The position numbers were made by a program, and so were the translations under genes. Positions 53,612-61,567 of a stretch of DNA of 64,000 nucleotides are shown one piece after another. The notes beneath the pieces were generated by a model. The model saw only the letters and a program-made list of their open reading frames with translations, was not told the DNA's origin and ran no database searches. How positions within the stretch are numbered: the stretch's first letter is position 1; each line of letters begins with the position of its first letter. Source of the stretch: Streptomyces spiroverticillatus (GTDB taxonomy: Bacteria; Actinomycetota; Actinomycetes; Streptomycetales; Streptomycetaceae); assembly GCA_014650415.1 (NCBI GenBank), contig BMUX01000015.1, forward strand, positions 164,931-228,930, written 5' to 3'.

Positions 53612-54865
53612 GTGAGACACACAGCCCCGGAAAGCGTGAGACACACCGCCCCGAAAGCCGGACGCCCCCCGAGGCGCGCGCTCCGGACCGGACTCGCCGC
53701 CCTGCTCCTCCTCTCCCTCACCGGCTGCTCGGGCGGCATCGGCTCCTGGTTCGACGGCGCACCCCTGACGCCGGAGGAGGCCATCCGTATCGTCCCCGAG
53801 GACCGGGCCCGCGACGTGAAGGCCGGCTCGCCGCTCGAAGTCACCGTTCCCGAGGGCCGCCTGGAGCGGGTGAAGGTGCTGCGCGTCGAGGACTCCGAGC
53901 GGCAGGAGGTACGGGGGAGGATCAGCGCCGACGGCACCTCCTGGCAGCCGGACGCCGGCGACGCCTCCGCCCGGCTGGTGCTGGCCGCCAAGTACACCGT
54001 GCACGCCGTTGCCGTCGACGAGGACGGCAAGCGGCAGGCCCGTACGACCTCCTTCACCACCTTCGTCCCCGAGGAGCGCTTCATCGGGTACTTCAAGCCC
54101 GAGAACCGCTCCACCGTCGGCACCGGAATGATCGTCTCCTTCTCCTTCAACCGGCCCATCCGCGACAGGGCCGCCGTCGAGCGCGCCATCCGCGTCACCT
54201 CGCAGCCCGCCGTGCCGGTCGTCGGGCACTGGTTCGGCAAGGAGAGGCTCGACTTCCGGCCGCGTACGTACTGGAAACCGGGCACCCGTGTCACCACCGA
54301 CATCCGGCTGCGCGACGTCCAGGCCGCCCCCGGCGTCTACGGCATCCAGAACAAGACCGTCGGCTTCACCGTCGGCCGCCACCAGACCTCCCTCGTGGAC
54401 GCCGACGAGCACACCATGACCGTCACCCGCGACGGCGAGGTCCTCAGCGAGGTGCCGATCAGCGCCGGAGACGCCAAGAACCCCACGTACAACGGAAAGA
54501 TGGTGGTCACCGAGATGCAGGACGTGACCCGGATGAACGGCCGCACCGTCGGATTCGGCGGCGAGTACGACATCGCGGACGTCCCGCACGCCATCCGGCT
54601 CACCTCCTCCGGCACCTTCCTGCACGGCAACTACTGGGCGCGCGGAGTCTTCGGTTCCAGCAACACCAGTCACGGCTGCATCGGCCTGCGGGACGTGAAG
54701 GGCGGCAGCCAGTCCACCCCGGCGGGCTGGTTCTTCGACCGCACACTGATCGGCGACGTGGTCGAAGTGGTCAATTCGACCGACCGAAATGTCGCTCCCG
54801 ACAACGGCCTCGGCGGCTGGAACATGGGATGGGACCAGTGGACGGCGGGCTCCGCCCTGCGCTGA
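53612..54865 (+). CDS. L,D-transpeptidase lipoprotein, paralogue 1
   Basis: This 417-residue enzyme forms 3-3 peptidoglycan cross-links outside the membrane. It has a lipoprotein signal (TGLAALLLLSLTGC), two Ig-like domains (about 50-130 and 135-250: VGHWFGKERLDFRPRTYWKPGT), and a YkuD catalytic domain with HGNYWARGVFGSSNTSHGC (His354, catalytic Cys356). The C-terminal NGLGGWNMGWDQW cap is typical of actinobacterial Ldts. The start is uncertain: GTG 53612 and GTG 53636 lie in a 24-bp tandem duplication, and an ATG at 53531 would give an implausibly long n-region. It is followed by a hairpin and a close paralogue. Confidence 0.9.
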   Translation: MRHTAPESVRHTAPKAGRPPRRALRTGLAALLLLSLTGCSGGIGSWFDGAPLTPEEAIRIVPEDRARDVKAGSPLEVTVPEGRLERVKVLRVEDSERQEVRGRISADGTSWQPDAGDASARLVLAAKYTVHAVAVDEDGKRQARTTSFTTFVPEERFIGYFKPENRSTVGTGMIVSFSFNRPIRDRAAVERAIRVTSQPAVPVVGHWFGKERLDFRPRTYWKPGTRVTTDIRLRDVQAAPGVYGIQNKTVGFTVGRHQTSLVDADEHTMTVTRDGEVLSEVPISAGDAKNPTYNGKMVVTEMQDVTRMNGRTVGFGGEYDIADVPHAIRLTSSGTFLHGNYWARGVFGSSNTSHGCIGLRDVKGGSQSTPAGWFFDRTLIGDVVEVVNSTDRNVAPDNGLGGWNMGWDQWTAGSALR

Positions 54866-54883
54866 TCCCCGGGAGGCCGGTCC

Positions 54884-54908
54884 TGGCCTGCGACGTATCC
54901 GCAGGCCA
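54884..54908 (+). terminator. Hairpin after first L,D-transpeptidase gene
   Basis: TGGCCTGCG (54884-54892) pairs perfectly with CGCAGGCCA (54900-54908) around a 7-nt loop, 18 bp after the stop. It separates the transcripts of the two paralogues. Confidence 0.65.
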
Positions 54909-55061
54909 CCCGCCTGACACCGGCCCGTCACTTGGAACGGAACGGTGACATTTCCGGGGAGTTCCCACCGCGCCCGGTGTGATTATCTAGCGCAGTGTGC
55001 GCGGTAGTTGCGTACGGGGGTGCGGGCCTGGTCAGGCCGTGCGCGAGGGGAGAATTCCACA

Positions 55062-56318
55062 TTGAACAGCCAGCCGGTCCAGACCTTCGAGGTCCGGGCA
55101 TCCACGGGACGCCGGGCGGCACGCGGGAACGGCGGCCGGGCCTTGCTCGCGCTCGTGCTCGGTGCGCTGCTGCTTCTGGTCACCGCGTGCGGCGGCGGGG
55201 ACAAGAGCCCCGCCGCGAAGGAGAAGCAGGAGCCGGGCAAGGCGGACACCAAGGCCTCCCAGGCCGTCGTGACCGTCGCCCCGAAGAACGGTGCGAAGGA
55301 CGTCGCCACCAGCGGCACCCTGAAGGTCACCGCCGAGAAGGGCAAGCTGTCCGAGGTCAAGGTCACCGACACCAAGGGCAATGAGATCGACGGCAAGATC
55401 TCCGCCGACGGCGCCGGCTGGGAGCCCACCCACCACCTCGCGGCCAGCACCACCTACAAGGTGCACGCGCTCGCGAAGGACGCCGAGGGCCGCGCCTCCG
55501 CGCAGGACACCAGCTTCACCACGCTCGTCCCCAAGAACACCTTCATCGGTGACTTCCGCCCGGAGAACGGCTCCACGGTCGGCGTCGGCATGCCGGTGTC
55601 CTTCCGCTTCAGCCGAGGCATCACCTCGCCGGACGACGTCGAGAAGGCCATCAAGGTCACGGCCGAGCCGTCGGTGCCGATCGAGGGCCACTGGTTCGGC
55701 AACGACCGCCTGGACTTCCGCCCGGAGAAGTACTGGGCGCCCGGCACCAAGGTCACCGTCAAGATCAACCTGGACGGCGTCGAGGGCCGCAAGGGCGTCT
55801 ACGGCAAGCAGACCCGCACCGTGAAGTTCACCATCGGCCGCAGCCAGGTCTCCACGGTCGACGCGAAGAACCACACCATGAAGGTCGTCCGCGACGGCAA
55901 GACCCTGCGCACGATCCCGATCACCGCGGGCGCGCCGTCCACGACGACGTACAACGGCGAGATGGTCATCTCCGAGAAGCTCAAGGTGACCCGCATGAAC
56001 GGCGCCACCGTCGGCTTCGGCGGCGAGTACGACATCAAGGACGTCCCCAACGCGATGCGCCTGTCGGACTCCGGCACCTTCATCCACGGCAACTACTGGG
56101 CGGGCTCCGGCACCTTCGGCTCCGCCAACGTCAGCCACGGCTGCGTCGGCCTGCGCGACGTGCGCGGCGCGGGCGACAGCGGCACCCCGGCGGGCTGGTT
56201 CTGGGAACGCTCCATGATCGGCGACGTCGTGATCGTCAAGAACTCGCACGACAAGAAGATCGCCCCGGAGAACGGCCTCAACGGCTGGAACATGTCCTGG
56301 GCGGACTGGACGAAGTAA
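55062..56318 (+). CDS. L,D-transpeptidase lipoprotein, paralogue 2
   Basis: This 418-residue paralogue of the preceding enzyme has the same order: lipoprotein signal (LALVLGALLLLVTAC), Ig-like domains (TVAPKNGAKDVATSGTLKV; IEGHWFGNDRLDFRPEKYWAPG), and a YkuD domain with HGNYWAGSGTFGSANVSHGC (catalytic Cys361) and NGLNGWNMSWADW. TTG 55062 is chosen because GAGGGGAG lies 9 nt upstream and the resulting length matches the paralogue; a GTG at 55008 has no ribosome site. The linker after the lipid cysteine is Lys/Glu-rich here, unlike paralogue 1. A terminator follows at 56340. Confidence 0.92.
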   Translation: MNSQPVQTFEVRASTGRRAARGNGGRALLALVLGALLLLVTACGGGDKSPAAKEKQEPGKADTKASQAVVTVAPKNGAKDVATSGTLKVTAEKGKLSEVKVTDTKGNEIDGKISADGAGWEPTHHLAASTTYKVHALAKDAEGRASAQDTSFTTLVPKNTFIGDFRPENGSTVGVGMPVSFRFSRGITSPDDVEKAIKVTAEPSVPIEGHWFGNDRLDFRPEKYWAPGTKVTVKINLDGVEGRKGVYGKQTRTVKFTIGRSQVSTVDAKNHTMKVVRDGKTLRTIPITAGAPSTTTYNGEMVISEKLKVTRMNGATVGFGGEYDIKDVPNAMRLSDSGTFIHGNYWAGSGTFGSANVSHGCVGLRDVRGAGDSGTPAGWFWERSMIGDVVIVKNSHDKKIAPENGLNGWNMSWADWTK

Positions 56319-56339
56319 CCCTTCCGACTCCGTACGTGT

Positions 56340-56378
56340 AAGGGCCCGGCGCACTGTGACCAAGTGCACCGGGCCCTT
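56340..56378 (+). terminator. 16-bp hairpin terminator after second L,D-transpeptidase gene
   Basis: The segment 56340-56355 pairs with 56363-56378 (one G-T wobble) around a 7-nt loop, 21 bp after the stop codon. Confidence 0.85.
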
Positions 56379-56426
56379 GCGCATCCGGGGGTTCCGCGTC
56401 CGTGAACGCCCGCTAACCTCCCCCGT

Positions 56427-57194
56427 ATGACAGTCACTCTCGAAGTCGCCTCCGGCGTCGGCACCATCCGCCTCGACCGCCCCCCGATGAACGCCCTCGA
56501 CGTCGCCACCCAGGACCGGCTGCGCGAGCTCGCCGACGAGGCGACCCGCCGCGAGGACGTCCGCGCCGTCGTCCTCTACGGCGGCGAGAAGGTGTTCGCC
56601 GCCGGCGCGGACATCAAGGAGATGCAGGCGATGGACCACACCGCGATGGTGGTCCGCTCCCGCGCCCTCCAGGAGTCCTTCACCGCAGTCGCCCGCATCC
56701 CCAAGCCGGTCGTCGCCGCCGTCACCGGCTACGCGCTCGGCGGCGGCTGCGAGTTGGCCCTCTGCGCGGACTTCCGCATCGCCGCCGACAACGCCAAGCT
56801 GGGCCAGCCCGAGATCCTGCTCGGCCTGATCCCCGGCGCGGGCGGCACCCAGCGCCTCTCCCGCCTGGTGGGCCCCTCCAAGGCCAAGGACCTCATCTTC
56901 ACCGGCCGCATGGTCAAGGCGGACGAGGCCCTGTCCCTCGGCCTGGTCGACCGCGTGGTCCCGGCCGCCGAGGTGTACGAGCAGGCGCACGCCTGGGCCG
57001 CGAAGCTCGCCCAGGGCCCGGCGCTCGCCCTGCGTGCGGCGAAGGAGGCCGTCGACACGGGCCTGGAGACGGACCTGGAGACCGGTCTCGCCGTCGAACG
57101 CACCTGGTTCGCCGGCCTGTTCGCCACCGAGGACCGCGAGCGCGGCATGCGGTCCTTCGTGGAGGAGGGCCCCGGCAAGGCCAAGTTCCTCTGA
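56427..57194 (+). CDS. Enoyl-CoA hydratase/isomerase family protein
   Basis: This 255-residue crotonase-fold enzyme hydrates trans-2-enoyl-CoA in beta-oxidation. The oxyanion-hole strands are AAGADIKEM and GYALGGGCELALCADFRIA. Both catalytic glutamates are present (GGGCE and GQPEILLGLIPGAGGTQRL), as in true hydratases. The C-terminal YEQAHAWAAKLAQGPALALRAAKEAV helix is standard. It is monocistronic, between a terminator and a 249-bp spacer, and the ATG is at 56427. The substrate chain length cannot be deduced. Confidence 0.93.
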   Translation: MTVTLEVASGVGTIRLDRPPMNALDVATQDRLRELADEATRREDVRAVVLYGGEKVFAAGADIKEMQAMDHTAMVVRSRALQESFTAVARIPKPVVAAVTGYALGGGCELALCADFRIAADNAKLGQPEILLGLIPGAGGTQRLSRLVGPSKAKDLIFTGRMVKADEALSLGLVDRVVPAAEVYEQAHAWAAKLAQGPALALRAAKEAVDTGLETDLETGLAVERTWFAGLFATEDRERGMRSFVEEGPGKAKFL

Positions 57195-57242
57195 GGAATG
57201 GCCAATTGACGACGGGTCACCCGGAGGTGAGGGTTAGCTCAG

Positions 57243-57261
57243 CCTTAAGCGCGGCTTAAGG
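57243..57261. promoter_or_regulatory. Inverted repeat CCTTAAGC-GCG-GCTTAAGG
   Basis: A perfect 8-bp inverted repeat with a 3-nt centre lies in the spacer upstream of the HATPase gene. The TTAA steps stand out in this GC-rich context. It could be an operator or a small terminator stem for the enoyl-CoA hydratase gene (48 bp after its stop). Confidence 0.45.
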
Positions 57262-57443
57262 TCTGCGCGGCCCGCACTCCGGGTGATCACTCACATGCGG
57301 CTAGTCATCGCAGGTCAGGCCGGTAGTGGCGACCCGCTTTTGTCTCCGGCACATGCCAGGAGCCGCCCTGTGGAGGGGATGTTCCGGGGGATTGTTTCTC
57401 CCGGAACACCCCGTACCGCCCCGGCGGCGGCCATGATGGGGGC

Positions 57444-57953
57444 ATGGCGGGCCTGGAGGGTATGGAGGAACCGCGGCAGCAGGGGCAGGCGACCGCTGCG
57501 CGGTGGATGCCGGCCGTCGAGTGCGAACGTACACGCGGGGAGCGGGAGACGTTCGGGGACCCGACGGAGGGCGAGGTGAAGCTGCCCTCGCTCGGCGAAT
57601 CGGCGGGCACCGCGCGCCGGCTCACGCTGTGGGTGGTGCAGCACAAGTGGGGGCTCTCCGCGCAGGTCTCGGAATTCGCGGTGCTCCTCGTCTCGGAGCT
57701 GGTCGGCAACGCGGTGCGGCACACGGGGGCGCGCGTCTTCGGGCTGAAGATGCTGCGCCGCAGGGGCTGGATCCGCATCGAGGTGCGCGACCCCTCGCGC
57801 GGGCTGCCGTGCCTGATGCCGGTGGGGGAGCTGGACGTGAGCGGCCGGGGCCTCTTCCTGGTCGACAAGCTCTCCGACCGGTGGGGCGTGGACCTGCTGC
57901 CGCGCGGCAAGACGACCTGGTTCGAGATGCGGGTCGTGGACCGGGAGCGCTGA
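57444..57953 (+). CDS. HATPase-fold anti-sigma/regulatory kinase (RsbW-like)
   Basis: This 169-residue single HATPase_c domain of the SpoIIAB/RsbW superfamily has an N box at LLVSELVGNAVRHTGA, a G1-like box at RIEVRDPSRGLP, and a G2 box at SGRGLFLVDKLSDRWGV. Such proteins are abundant in Streptomyces and may phosphorylate STAS antagonists or bind sigma factors. No partner is adjacent; the STAS protein at 13749 lacks the serine. The ATG at 57444 is used. The N-terminal 45 residues are unstructured-looking and Arg/Glu-rich. Confidence 0.88.
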   Translation: MAGLEGMEEPRQQGQATAARWMPAVECERTRGERETFGDPTEGEVKLPSLGESAGTARRLTLWVVQHKWGLSAQVSEFAVLLVSELVGNAVRHTGARVFGLKMLRRRGWIRIEVRDPSRGLPCLMPVGELDVSGRGLFLVDKLSDRWGVDLLPRGKTTWFEMRVVDRER

Positions 57954-58428
57954 AGGCTCCCCGGGGTGAAGTTCAGCCGCACTTCATCGATGATTCACGC
58001 ATCCAATCCCATACTTATGCAGAGAATGCCAGGCCAGTGGCCCATCTCACCAACGATTCACATCTAAACTGTGGCGGTTTGCGCGCTTTGTCCGAGTAAG
58101 GACTTTTGGCTTGAAGCCACCCGTCTGCCATAGTCGACAACGCGAACCCCATTGACCCGGGCGAGTTCGTCATCAGGCCCTGGAGCACACCCCTTCCGCT
58201 CCTCGGCCCCCTCGGAAGCCCCCGCAGAGCGCCCCACCCCGGCGCCTGGGGGCTTCTGGCGTTTCCGGGTCCGGCTCGGCCCCGTACGCGAGAGCGCCCA
58301 GGGCCTTGGTCCCCTTGGTCCCGAAACGCCCTCATCGGACCAATCGTCAGATTCTTCGCTTGTCACACTTATGGTGCTCACCCGGGGCGCCCCCGCCCCC
58401 GCCCGTCGCCCCACCCGACACCGGCGAG
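57954..58428. other. 475-bp non-coding stretch with hairpin
   Basis: No convincing ORF. The first 130 bp (57975-58105) are distinctly AT-richer (TTCATCGATGATTCACGCAT; CCCATACTTATGC; TTCACATCTAAACTG). The palindrome TCATCGATGA is at about 57981. A terminator-like hairpin follows at 58215-58256. The last 50 bp (TTCTTCGCTTGTCACACTTATGG) may hold the promoter of the NodB-like gene. The arrangement of AT-rich segment then hairpin suggests an independent small transcript. Confidence 0.4.
58215..58256 (+). terminator. Hairpin without an annotated upstream gene
   Basis: GAAGCCCCC (58215-58223) pairs with GGGGGCTTC (58248-58256), with a GC-rich 24-nt interior that can pair further. The nearest upstream stop codon is about 260 bp away, so it may end a small RNA rather than the HATPase transcript. 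Confidence 0.5.
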
Positions 58429-59457
58429 GTGAGCCCCATCGCACCACCGACCGACCGCCGCACCCTGCTGCGCGCGGGAACAGGCGCCGCCCTGACCGCA
58501 GCACTGGGCACCGCCTGCACGTCTCCGTCGGTACGATCCGGAACCGCGACACCGGCGGGCCCCGCCGACGGCACGGGCACCACGCCCCCGACCCGGCCGG
58601 GCCCCGACGCGGGCCTCGCCGACGGCACCGGCACGACCACCCCGACCCACCCGGCCACCCCCTCGGGCCCGGACGGCATGACGGGCACGGGCGGCACGCC
58701 CACGGACGCGGGCTCCACGGGCGGCGCTGCCTCTCCGTACGGCACGAATCCGTACGGCACGCATCCGGACCGTACGAACGGAACGGCCGGCCCCGGCACC
58801 CCCGGTGGCAGCACCCGGACCCGGTCCGCGCCAGCCCCGCGCCGCTTCCCCGGTCACCCCGCGCAGATCGAACACGGCCCCCGCAACCGCCCCGCCGTCG
58901 CCCTCACCTTCCACGGCCAGGGCGACCCGGCCATCGCGCGCACCCTCCTCGCCCAGGCCGAGCGCGCGGGCGCCCGGGTCACCGTCCTCGCCGTCGGCAG
59001 CTGGCTCGACGAACACCCGGCGATGGCCCGCCGCATCCTCGACGGCGGCCACGACCTGGGCAACCACACCCAACGCCACCTCACGGTCTCCGACATGACG
59101 GACGCGGAAGCCCTCCGCGAGATCACCGACTGCGCGGCCCGCCTGCGCCGCCTCACCGGCTCCATCGGCACGTGGTTCCGCCCGTCCCGCACCCAGTTCG
59201 CGACCCCGCGCATCCAGCGCCTCGCCCACCGGGCCGGCTACCCCCACGTCCTCTCCTACGACGTGGACTCCCTCGACTTCACCTCGCCCGGCGCGACGGC
59301 CGTCACCCGCAAGGTCGCCGGGGAGATCCGCAACGGATCCGTGGTGAGCCTGCACTTCGGCTACGCGGACACGGTCGCCGCGCTGCCCGCCCTCCTCGAC
59401 GACCTCCACCGCCGCGGTCTGCGCGCGGTCACCACCACGGAGCTGCTGACCCCATGA
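58429..59457 (+). CDS. Tat-type lipoprotein with degenerate NodB polysaccharide deacetylase domain
   Basis: This 342-residue protein has twin-arginine signal TDRRTLLRAGTGAALTAALGTAC ending in a lipobox. A Gly/Thr/Pro-rich stalk of about 110 residues follows (TGTTPPTRPGPDAG, YGTNPYGTHPDRTNG), then a NodB-like domain from about 150. Motif 1, normally TFDDG, reads TFHGQG here (residues 160-165), replacing both the catalytic base and a metal ligand. Motif 2 is intact (NHTQRH); motif 3 is WFRPSRTQF instead of RPPYG. Loss of deacetylase activity, or use of a different metal site, is likely. The GTG at 58429 lacks a clear ribosome site. Its TGA overlaps the next ATG by 4 bp. Confidence 0.82.
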   Translation: MSPIAPPTDRRTLLRAGTGAALTAALGTACTSPSVRSGTATPAGPADGTGTTPPTRPGPDAGLADGTGTTTPTHPATPSGPDGMTGTGGTPTDAGSTGGAASPYGTNPYGTHPDRTNGTAGPGTPGGSTRTRSAPAPRRFPGHPAQIEHGPRNRPAVALTFHGQGDPAIARTLLAQAERAGARVTVLAVGSWLDEHPAMARRILDGGHDLGNHTQRHLTVSDMTDAEALREITDCAARLRRLTGSIGTWFRPSRTQFATPRIQRLAHRAGYPHVLSYDVDSLDFTSPGATAVTRKVAGEIRNGSVVSLHFGYADTVAALPALLDDLHRRGLRAVTTTELLTP

Positions 59458-60629
59458 CCTCCCGCAAACGCACCCTCTGCCTGGCCGGAATCCTCCTCTC
59501 CACGCTGGCGGCCTGTGCCGACCCCGGCGGCAAGGAGAACGTCGAGGCCCTCGGCACCAAGGCGGCCGCCCCGCCCGCCCTGAAGAAGGCGGCACCGGCC
59601 GGCCTGCCCGGCATGCCCCCGGTGCAGAACCCGAACGACATCTACGCGGCCAACCGCCCCGGCAACATCGCCCCCGTCGCCCGGAACTTCCCCTCCCGCG
59701 TCTACGTCCCCAACACCAACTCCAACACGGTCTCCGTCATCGACCCGAAGACCTACAAGGTCATCGAGACGATCCCGGTGGGCATCCAGCCCCAGCACGT
59801 CGTCCCCTCCTGGGACATGAAGACCCTCTGGGTCAACAACAACCGCGGCCACACCCTGACCCCCATCAACCCCGCCAACGGCAAGGCGGGCAACCCTGTC
59901 GAGGTCCACGACCCCTACAACCTCTACTTCACCCCGAACGGCAAGCACGCCGTCGTCATGGCCTCCATGGACCGCGAACTGGTCTTCCGCGACCCCCACA
60001 CCATGAACCGCGTCAAGACCGAACCCGTCACCTGCGCGGGCGTCAACCACGCCGACTTCTCCGCCGACGGCCGCTACTTCGTCGTCTCCTGCGAGTTCTC
60101 CGGCGAACTCCTCAAGGTCGACACCGAGAAGATGAAGGTCATCGGCCAGCAGAAACTCCCCTTCGAGGGAGCCATGCCGCAGGACGTCAAGATCTCCCCG
60201 GACGGCAAGACCTTCTACATCGCCGACATGATGGCCCACGGCATGTGGGTCCTGGACGGCGAGAAGTTCACCACCCCCAAGCTCCTCCCCACCGGCAAGG
60301 GCTGCCACGGCCTCTACATCTCCCGCGACTCCAAGGAGATGTACGTCCCGAACCGCGGCGAAGGCTCCATCTCCGTCTTCGACTTCGCGCAGAACAAACT
60401 CACCAAGAAATGGCACCTCCCCGACGGAGGCAGCCCCGACATGGGCGGAGTCTCCGCCGACGGCAAGGTCCTCTGGCTGGCCGGCCGCTACGACTCCGAG
60501 GTCTACGCCATCGACACCACCACCGGCCGCCAACTCGCCCGCATCCCGGTCGGCGACGGCCCCCACGGCCTCGCCGTCTACCCCCAACCGGGCCGCTACT
60601 CCCTCGGCCACACAGGCATCTTCCGCTGA
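59454..60629 (+). CDS. YVTN-type beta-propeller lipoprotein
   Basis: This 391-residue protein has a lipoprotein signal (MTSRKRTLCLAGILLSTLAAC) and, after a Lys/Ala/Pro linker, a propeller of about seven YncE-like repeats. Examples are RVYVPNTNSNTVSVIDPKTY, KTLWVNNNRGHTLTPINP, KTFYIADMMAHGMWVLD, KEMYVPNRGEGSISVFD and KVLWLAGRYDSEVYAIDTTTG. It is translationally coupled to the NodB-like gene (ATGA overlap at 59454-59457), so the two proteins probably act together at the outer face of the membrane. No enzymatic residues are recognised. Propellers of this type often bind proteins, DNA or metals. Confidence 0.88.
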   Translation: MTSRKRTLCLAGILLSTLAACADPGGKENVEALGTKAAAPPALKKAAPAGLPGMPPVQNPNDIYAANRPGNIAPVARNFPSRVYVPNTNSNTVSVIDPKTYKVIETIPVGIQPQHVVPSWDMKTLWVNNNRGHTLTPINPANGKAGNPVEVHDPYNLYFTPNGKHAVVMASMDRELVFRDPHTMNRVKTEPVTCAGVNHADFSADGRYFVVSCEFSGELLKVDTEKMKVIGQQKLPFEGAMPQDVKISPDGKTFYIADMMAHGMWVLDGEKFTTPKLLPTGKGCHGLYISRDSKEMYVPNRGEGSISVFDFAQNKLTKKWHLPDGGSPDMGGVSADGKVLWLAGRYDSEVYAIDTTTGRQLARIPVGDGPHGLAVYPQPGRYSLGHTGIFR

Positions 60630-60659
60630 CCCGCACATTCCCACACCGGCCCACCAACC

Positions 60660-60835
60660 CCGCGCCCCTTCCAGGGGCGCGGGGAACTGCGCGACCAGCC
60701 ACGACGCTCCCGCACGGAACCCTCCCAATTGCCCCGCAGGGTTTAGGTGAAGGATTGCCCCGCAGGGTTTAGGTGAAGGGGCGGGGCTGGGGCGAAAACC
60801 GGGGGTCCGGGGGCAGCGCCCCCGGCCTGAACCGC
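60660..60835. repeat. Dispersed intergenic repeat with internal 26-bp duplication
   Basis: It carries GGGGCGCGGGGAACTGCGCG at about 60674, then a 26-bp unit (ATTGCCCCGCAGGGTTTAGG...) exactly repeated at 60728-60753 and 60754-60779, then GGGGCGGGGCTGGGGCG and a GTCCGGGGGCAGCGCCCCC hairpin. All modules recur at 9919-10093, 26430-26590 and 49620-49745. It sits between the convergent propeller and GNAT genes and could also act as a terminator. Confidence 0.8.
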
Positions 60836-60864
60836 AACCACCCACCACCCCGCACAGCCCCCCC

Positions 60865-61542
60865 TCACCCCCGCACCATCAGCACCTCCGACCCCACCGC
60901 CTGATACCCCGCCCCCTGAAACACCCTCACACTCCGCGCATTCCCCGGCGGCTGCTGCGCCCACACAACACCCCCCGGCACCAAGTGCCGCGCCGCAACC
61001 GCCAGTTGCCTCCCCAGCCCCCGCCCCTGCGCCCCCTCATCCACCTGAATCGCCGCCTCCCACCGCCCCGCAACACCCCGCCCGAGGATCAGCACACCCC
61101 CACCGGCCGCCCGCCACACCCGCACCTCATCCCGGAACTTCCTCGCCCGCACCACTCGCGGATGCGAAGGATCATCAAGCTCCACCAACCCCAGCCCCGC
61201 ATCCGGCGCCCCCGGCAACGCCTCCGCCAGCGTCAGCAGATCAATGGTGTCGTTCATCCGCCGCCCCGCCTTCTCGGCCAACGCCACCAGGAACACGGGG
61301 TTCATGGACGCGGCCAGCGGATCACACGGGGTCCGAGCCAGCGTCGTACGCACCCACTCCGGATCCTGATCCGTGAAGATCACCGAGTGGGCGGTGAAGG
61401 CCAGCACCCCCGCCACCCGCTCCTCCGCCTGCGGCACCACGGTCACCCCGCCGTCTGGCGGCGGGAACACCCCTTGGGCAGCCGAATCAAGAATGCGGGC
61501 AAGCGAGTCGGGGCATTCGAAAGCATGCGCAAGGTCTCTCAT
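60865..61542 (-). CDS. GNAT-family N-acetyltransferase
   Basis: This 225-residue protein has a GCN5 motif A at VDEGAQGRGLGRQLAVAARHLV (acetyl-CoA pyrophosphate loop QGRGLG) and a final strand ARSVRVFQGAGYQAVGSEVLMV. The N-terminal half (DLAHAFECPDSLARILDSAA) is less typical. The ATG at 61542 is chosen; it lies only 25 bp from the stop of the TnpB-like gene on the same strand, so its native promoter may have been displaced by that insertion. The substrate is unknown. Confidence 0.85.
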   Translation of the reverse strand: MRDLAHAFECPDSLARILDSAAQGVFPPPDGGVTVVPQAEERVAGVLAFTAHSVIFTDQDPEWVRTTLARTPCDPLAASMNPVFLVALAEKAGRRMNDTIDLLTLAEALPGAPDAGLGLVELDDPSHPRVVRARKFRDEVRVWRAAGGGVLILGRGVAGRWEAAIQVDEGAQGRGLGRQLAVAARHLVPGGVVWAQQPPGNARSVRVFQGAGYQAVGSEVLMVRG

Positions 61543-61567
61543 GCAGAGATCCAAGCACCCACCGTTC

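Noticed and set aside
54866..55061. Riboswitch (ydaO/c-di-AMP type) in the leader of the second L,D-transpeptidase
   Set aside because: Such leaders occur before some Streptomyces cell-wall genes, but I could not find the conserved ydaO core; only a terminator hairpin and a Shine-Dalgarno are visible.
57300..57440. Extended N-terminus or small gene before the HATPase gene
   Set aside because: Short open frames here have Arg/Pro-rich composition, no ribosome site, and no similarity to known domains.
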